Below are positions 62,601 through 64,000 of a DNA stretch of 64,000 bases, piece after piece. Within the stretch, counting starts at the first letter, position 1. Each line of letters opens with the position of its first letter. Under the pieces are notes generated by a model. That model saw nothing but the letters and a program-made list of their open reading frames with translations. It made no database searches and had not been told where the DNA came from. The translations under genes and the position numbers were made by a program. The stretch is taken from assembly GCA_914767715.1 (NCBI GenBank), contig OU612070.1, forward strand, positions 3,985,501-4,049,500, written 5' to 3'. The stretch is from Membranipora membranacea. Its lineage: Eukaryota > Bryozoa > Gymnolaemata > Cheilostomatida > Membraniporidae.

Positions 62601-63549
62601 TCTAGGATTTCAATTAGCGACAAGACAATGTCATGAGCAACTTTCCTGTACAGTGCTGAGAAAAACTTTAAAAGCTTTATCGGTTGGAGCTGTCTAGGAA
62701 ATACATTACTACAAACTCATTTCAGAACGGAACAAACTACAGATATACTGATGATTATGCCGCATAGTAGTAGCTGGTAATACCAAACTTAGTTGATTCA
62801 TAAGCAGACCAGTGTGAAGGTCACATCAAAATTAGAACCTGATGCCAAACAAAATTTGTTCCCTAGAACACTGTCCCCTTCATCGTCTGACGTTTTTGTG
62901 GACGAAAAAGCTCAGCCATCCCATCAGGTTCTTTGCCAGATCACAAATTAAATATTTGTGTCATCCGCAAGCTGATCAACTCTGTACACTATCACGCAAA
63001 ACAACCATCAATGTTTTAAGAGAGGAAAGCGTTCTCTTTTAAAATCGGACACCTTTTCCAACAAATTTATATCCAGAGGAGATAAGTATTTGTAGGGGAA
63101 AACATTCGCTACTTTTCATAGACTTTAAATAATGAGAATTAAGGCTACCTGCCCTCCAGATTTTATAAAAAACTCAAACTCTAGCTAGAAATATTTGGTG
63201 ATGGCGCTCCCCATAATCTATCTAAACTACGCTCAAGCCTATATTTACTAATCTAGGGTACACACACAGGGCTCTTTGGCTGACATCAGAGAGCGGTGCA
63301 GCCCTACCTTACCTTGTCTATAGTGATATAAGTTCTGAGACATGAGATATCGGTGCAGCTCTACCTTACCTTGTCTATAGTGATATAAGTTCTAAGACAT
63401 GAGATAGCGGTGCAGCTCTACCTTACCTTGTCTATAGTGATATAAGTCCTGAGACATCGAGTGAGCATCTCATCATTAGAGCTGGACAGACCCTCAGTAA
63501 ACATTCCCTCCAGATTCTGCTGTAAGACCTGAGTTATTCTGTTTATCCT
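53643..63549 (-). CDS. COG2: Conserved oligomeric Golgi complex subunit 2 (COG2), N-terminus beyond window
   Basis: COG2 is a lobe A subunit of the COG vesicle-tethering complex on Golgi membranes, needed for retrograde transport and glycosylation. Exons from the 5' side: 63427-63549, 61733-61905, 60558-60681, 60036-60175, 59600-59832, 59153-59347, 58281-58499, 57793-57929, 54434-54599 and 53643-53762 (stop 53643-53645); about 540 codons, the C-terminal three quarters of the roughly 740-residue family length. Matches to human COG2 in order: CLRTYITIDK; DAEALFRRVEVKPF; KGYDFMVNSVWPEVVELLE; LPVYFQIR; WKLTLQILSRY; IPRLYRRTNKEV; SVKKMEDSLKRLKR; MSDDDKIR. Phases agree at all joins except 59600/59347, where the linker is variable and an exon may be missing or the donor misplaced. 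The final two exons exist twice (see the duplication entries). Confidence 0.95.
55539..56769. mobile_element. Non-autonomous PIF/Harbinger-like DNA transposon
   Basis: Element of 1,231 bp with perfect terminal inverted repeats AGCTGTAGCTCCACGTAACG (22 bp in all, continuing AT). It is flanked by TAA on both sides (55536-55538 and 56770-56772), a 3-bp target duplication of the TWA type used by PIF/Harbinger. The outer duplication unit has the uninterrupted site. No transposase frame is seen. Subterminal regions carry repeated GAGTGATTACTCG-like and GAGTAATAACTCAT motifs. A foldback element (55996-56541) occupies its centre. Confidence 0.88.
55996..56541. mobile_element. Foldback nested inside the Harbinger-like element
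   Basis: Arms of about 183 bp, 55996-56178 and 56359-56541, are nearly perfect inverted repeats (blocks TTAAAGGGATAATACACTTC and TGTATGTACATACA). The 180-bp centre holds a second perfect hairpin, CTTAACACTTTTATTACCAT (56177-56196) against its inverse ending at 56224. It could be a nested insertion or part of the element's own structure. Confidence 0.8.
58631..58702. repeat. 9-bp minisatellite (CTCTACAAA), about 8 copies
   Basis: Eight perfect tandem CTCTACAAA units in a COG2 intron (58500-59152). Because the unit is a multiple of three and has no stop on either strand, several frames stay open across it; these are not genes. Confidence 0.92.
60682..61732. other. COG2 intron without recognised features
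   Basis: About 1.05 kb. A plus-strand open frame at 60888-61157 is present, with a GTGCCGACGG / CGTCGT stretch that is more GC-rich than the surroundings, possibly an old repeat, but I cannot identify it. Nothing else is seen. Confidence 0.4.
61906..63426. other. COG2 intron, mostly featureless
   Basis: About 1.5 kb of AT-rich DNA with no exon. The open frames at 62376-62636 and 62842-63042 are chance. The last 120 bp consist of the 57-bp repeat described separately. Confidence 0.45.
63309..63470. repeat. 57-bp tandem repeat spanning a COG2 splice donor
   Basis: The unit, spaced exactly 57 bp (TTACC at 63309, 63366 and 63423), contains the last codons of COG2 exon 63427-63549 (ITIDK) and the GTAAGG donor. 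Thus the 3' end of the exon and its donor occur nearly three times, two of them inside the intron. Reading past the first donor meets TAG after two codons, so only the first donor gives a full-length product. Confidence 0.85.
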
Positions 63550-63634
63550 CTATAATACATAATATTATCAATCAGATAAACATGATATCAAAATAGAGTA
63601 TCATCAATCATAAGGAATTTATAATTTAGTATAA

Positions 63635-63830
63635 GGGAGCGGCCTTGGTGCAATGAATAGGGCGTTGGTCTTTCAATTTTGAGGTCCCCATGTTCGGTGT
63701 TCGATTCCCAGCGGATCATGGTGGTATCAGGAAGGGCATCCGACCTCACATGCTCCTGTGCCACATAAGTATATACAGTCCCCTAGACCCATACTGATGA
63801 TACAGGAAACAAATAAACCGAATGACATCT
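63635..63830 (+). mobile_element. tRNA-derived SINE
   Basis: The head is tRNA-like, with box A TGGTGCAATGA (63646-63656) and box B GTTCGATTC (63699-63707) of an RNA polymerase III promoter. The body contains TCAGGAAGGGCATCCGACCT, a segment I associate with SINE bodies of marine invertebrates and fishes. It ends near ACAGGAAACAAATAAACCG. The tRNA part cannot fold into a normal acceptor stem with what follows, so it is not a tRNA gene. It lies in a COG2 intron in the opposite orientation to the gene. Confidence 0.8.
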
Positions 63831-63892
63831 AGGTTTCTCAAACGGTATCACACAGTATCACAGGGTATCGAGACTATAAATTAACTAGTCTG

Positions 63893-63943
63893 AGCCCCCC
63901 AGACTTTTTCCCCCAGCCGACGCCCCCCCCCCCCCGCTGAACG
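63893..63943. repeat. C-rich tract with a run of about 14 C
   Basis: Clusters CCCCCC, CCCCC and a run of about 14 C occur within 50 bp, G-rich on the COG2 sense strand and therefore a possible G-quadruplex in the pre-mRNA. Homopolymer length is likely to be unreliable in the assembly. Confidence 0.7.
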
Positions 63944-64000
63944 TGAGTTTTTGTAAGGTATTTAGAATAATCTGTCTCCGGTGATTATGTGCATAGGTGT

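Noticed and set aside
63635-63720. A tRNA gene
   Set aside because: Boxes A and B are present, but the acceptor and anticodon arms do not pair properly and a SINE body follows directly.
1-64000. CRISPR array, operon or bacterial origin
   Set aside because: Spliced animal genes throughout; the tandem repeats are head-to-tail minisatellites without unique spacers.

Overview
The window is nuclear DNA from an animal, most likely a marine invertebrate or early-branching metazoan; I cannot name the species. Genes are split into many short exons (often 100-230 bp) by AT-rich GT-AG introns of roughly 150-1,700 bp. The recognisable proteins (centriolin, COG2, a rhodopsin-type receptor) are of animal or eukaryotic type. 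Small inverted-repeat elements, minisatellites and a tRNA-derived SINE are scattered through introns and spacers. Exon limits were read by eye from splice signals and phase continuity.

Layout. (1) 1-21412, minus strand: a nearly complete centriolin (CNTRL) gene, about 41 exons, with N-terminal leucine-rich repeats, two long coiled-coil blocks and a Pro/Gln-rich linker. The last C-terminal residues lie beyond the left edge. (2) 21413-24532: intergenic, with three hairpin-type repeats. (3) 24533-25989, minus: a rhodopsin-like GPCR whose frame is broken between TM5 and TM6 at a run of A residues. (4) 26782-34306, minus: a large unrecognised protein with C-terminal TPR-like repeats and a segment that looks like a degenerate nucleotidyltransferase. 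(5) 34307-38063: divergent intergenic spacer with two foldback elements. (6) 38064-49169, plus: a protein with two cyclic-nucleotide-binding domains, the first with a canonical phosphate-binding cassette and the second degenerate. (7) 49208-57898: a tandem segmental duplication carrying the last exons of COG2 twice; the outer copy is cut inside an exon and the inner copy is interrupted by a 1.23-kb Harbinger-like element. (8) 53643-63549 and beyond, minus: COG2, Golgi tether subunit, with its N-terminus beyond the right edge. (9) 63635-63830: a tRNA-derived SINE.

The genes do not form an operon-like pathway. CNTRL acts at the centriole and midbody, COG2 at the Golgi, the GPCR at the plasma membrane. 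The CNB gene and COG2 are convergent, with under 0.9 kb between their stop codons if the outer COG2 exons are counted. The most unusual signal is the COG2 3'-exon duplication: one duplicated exon is identical in both copies, while the terminal exon differs at four codons, all changing the protein.
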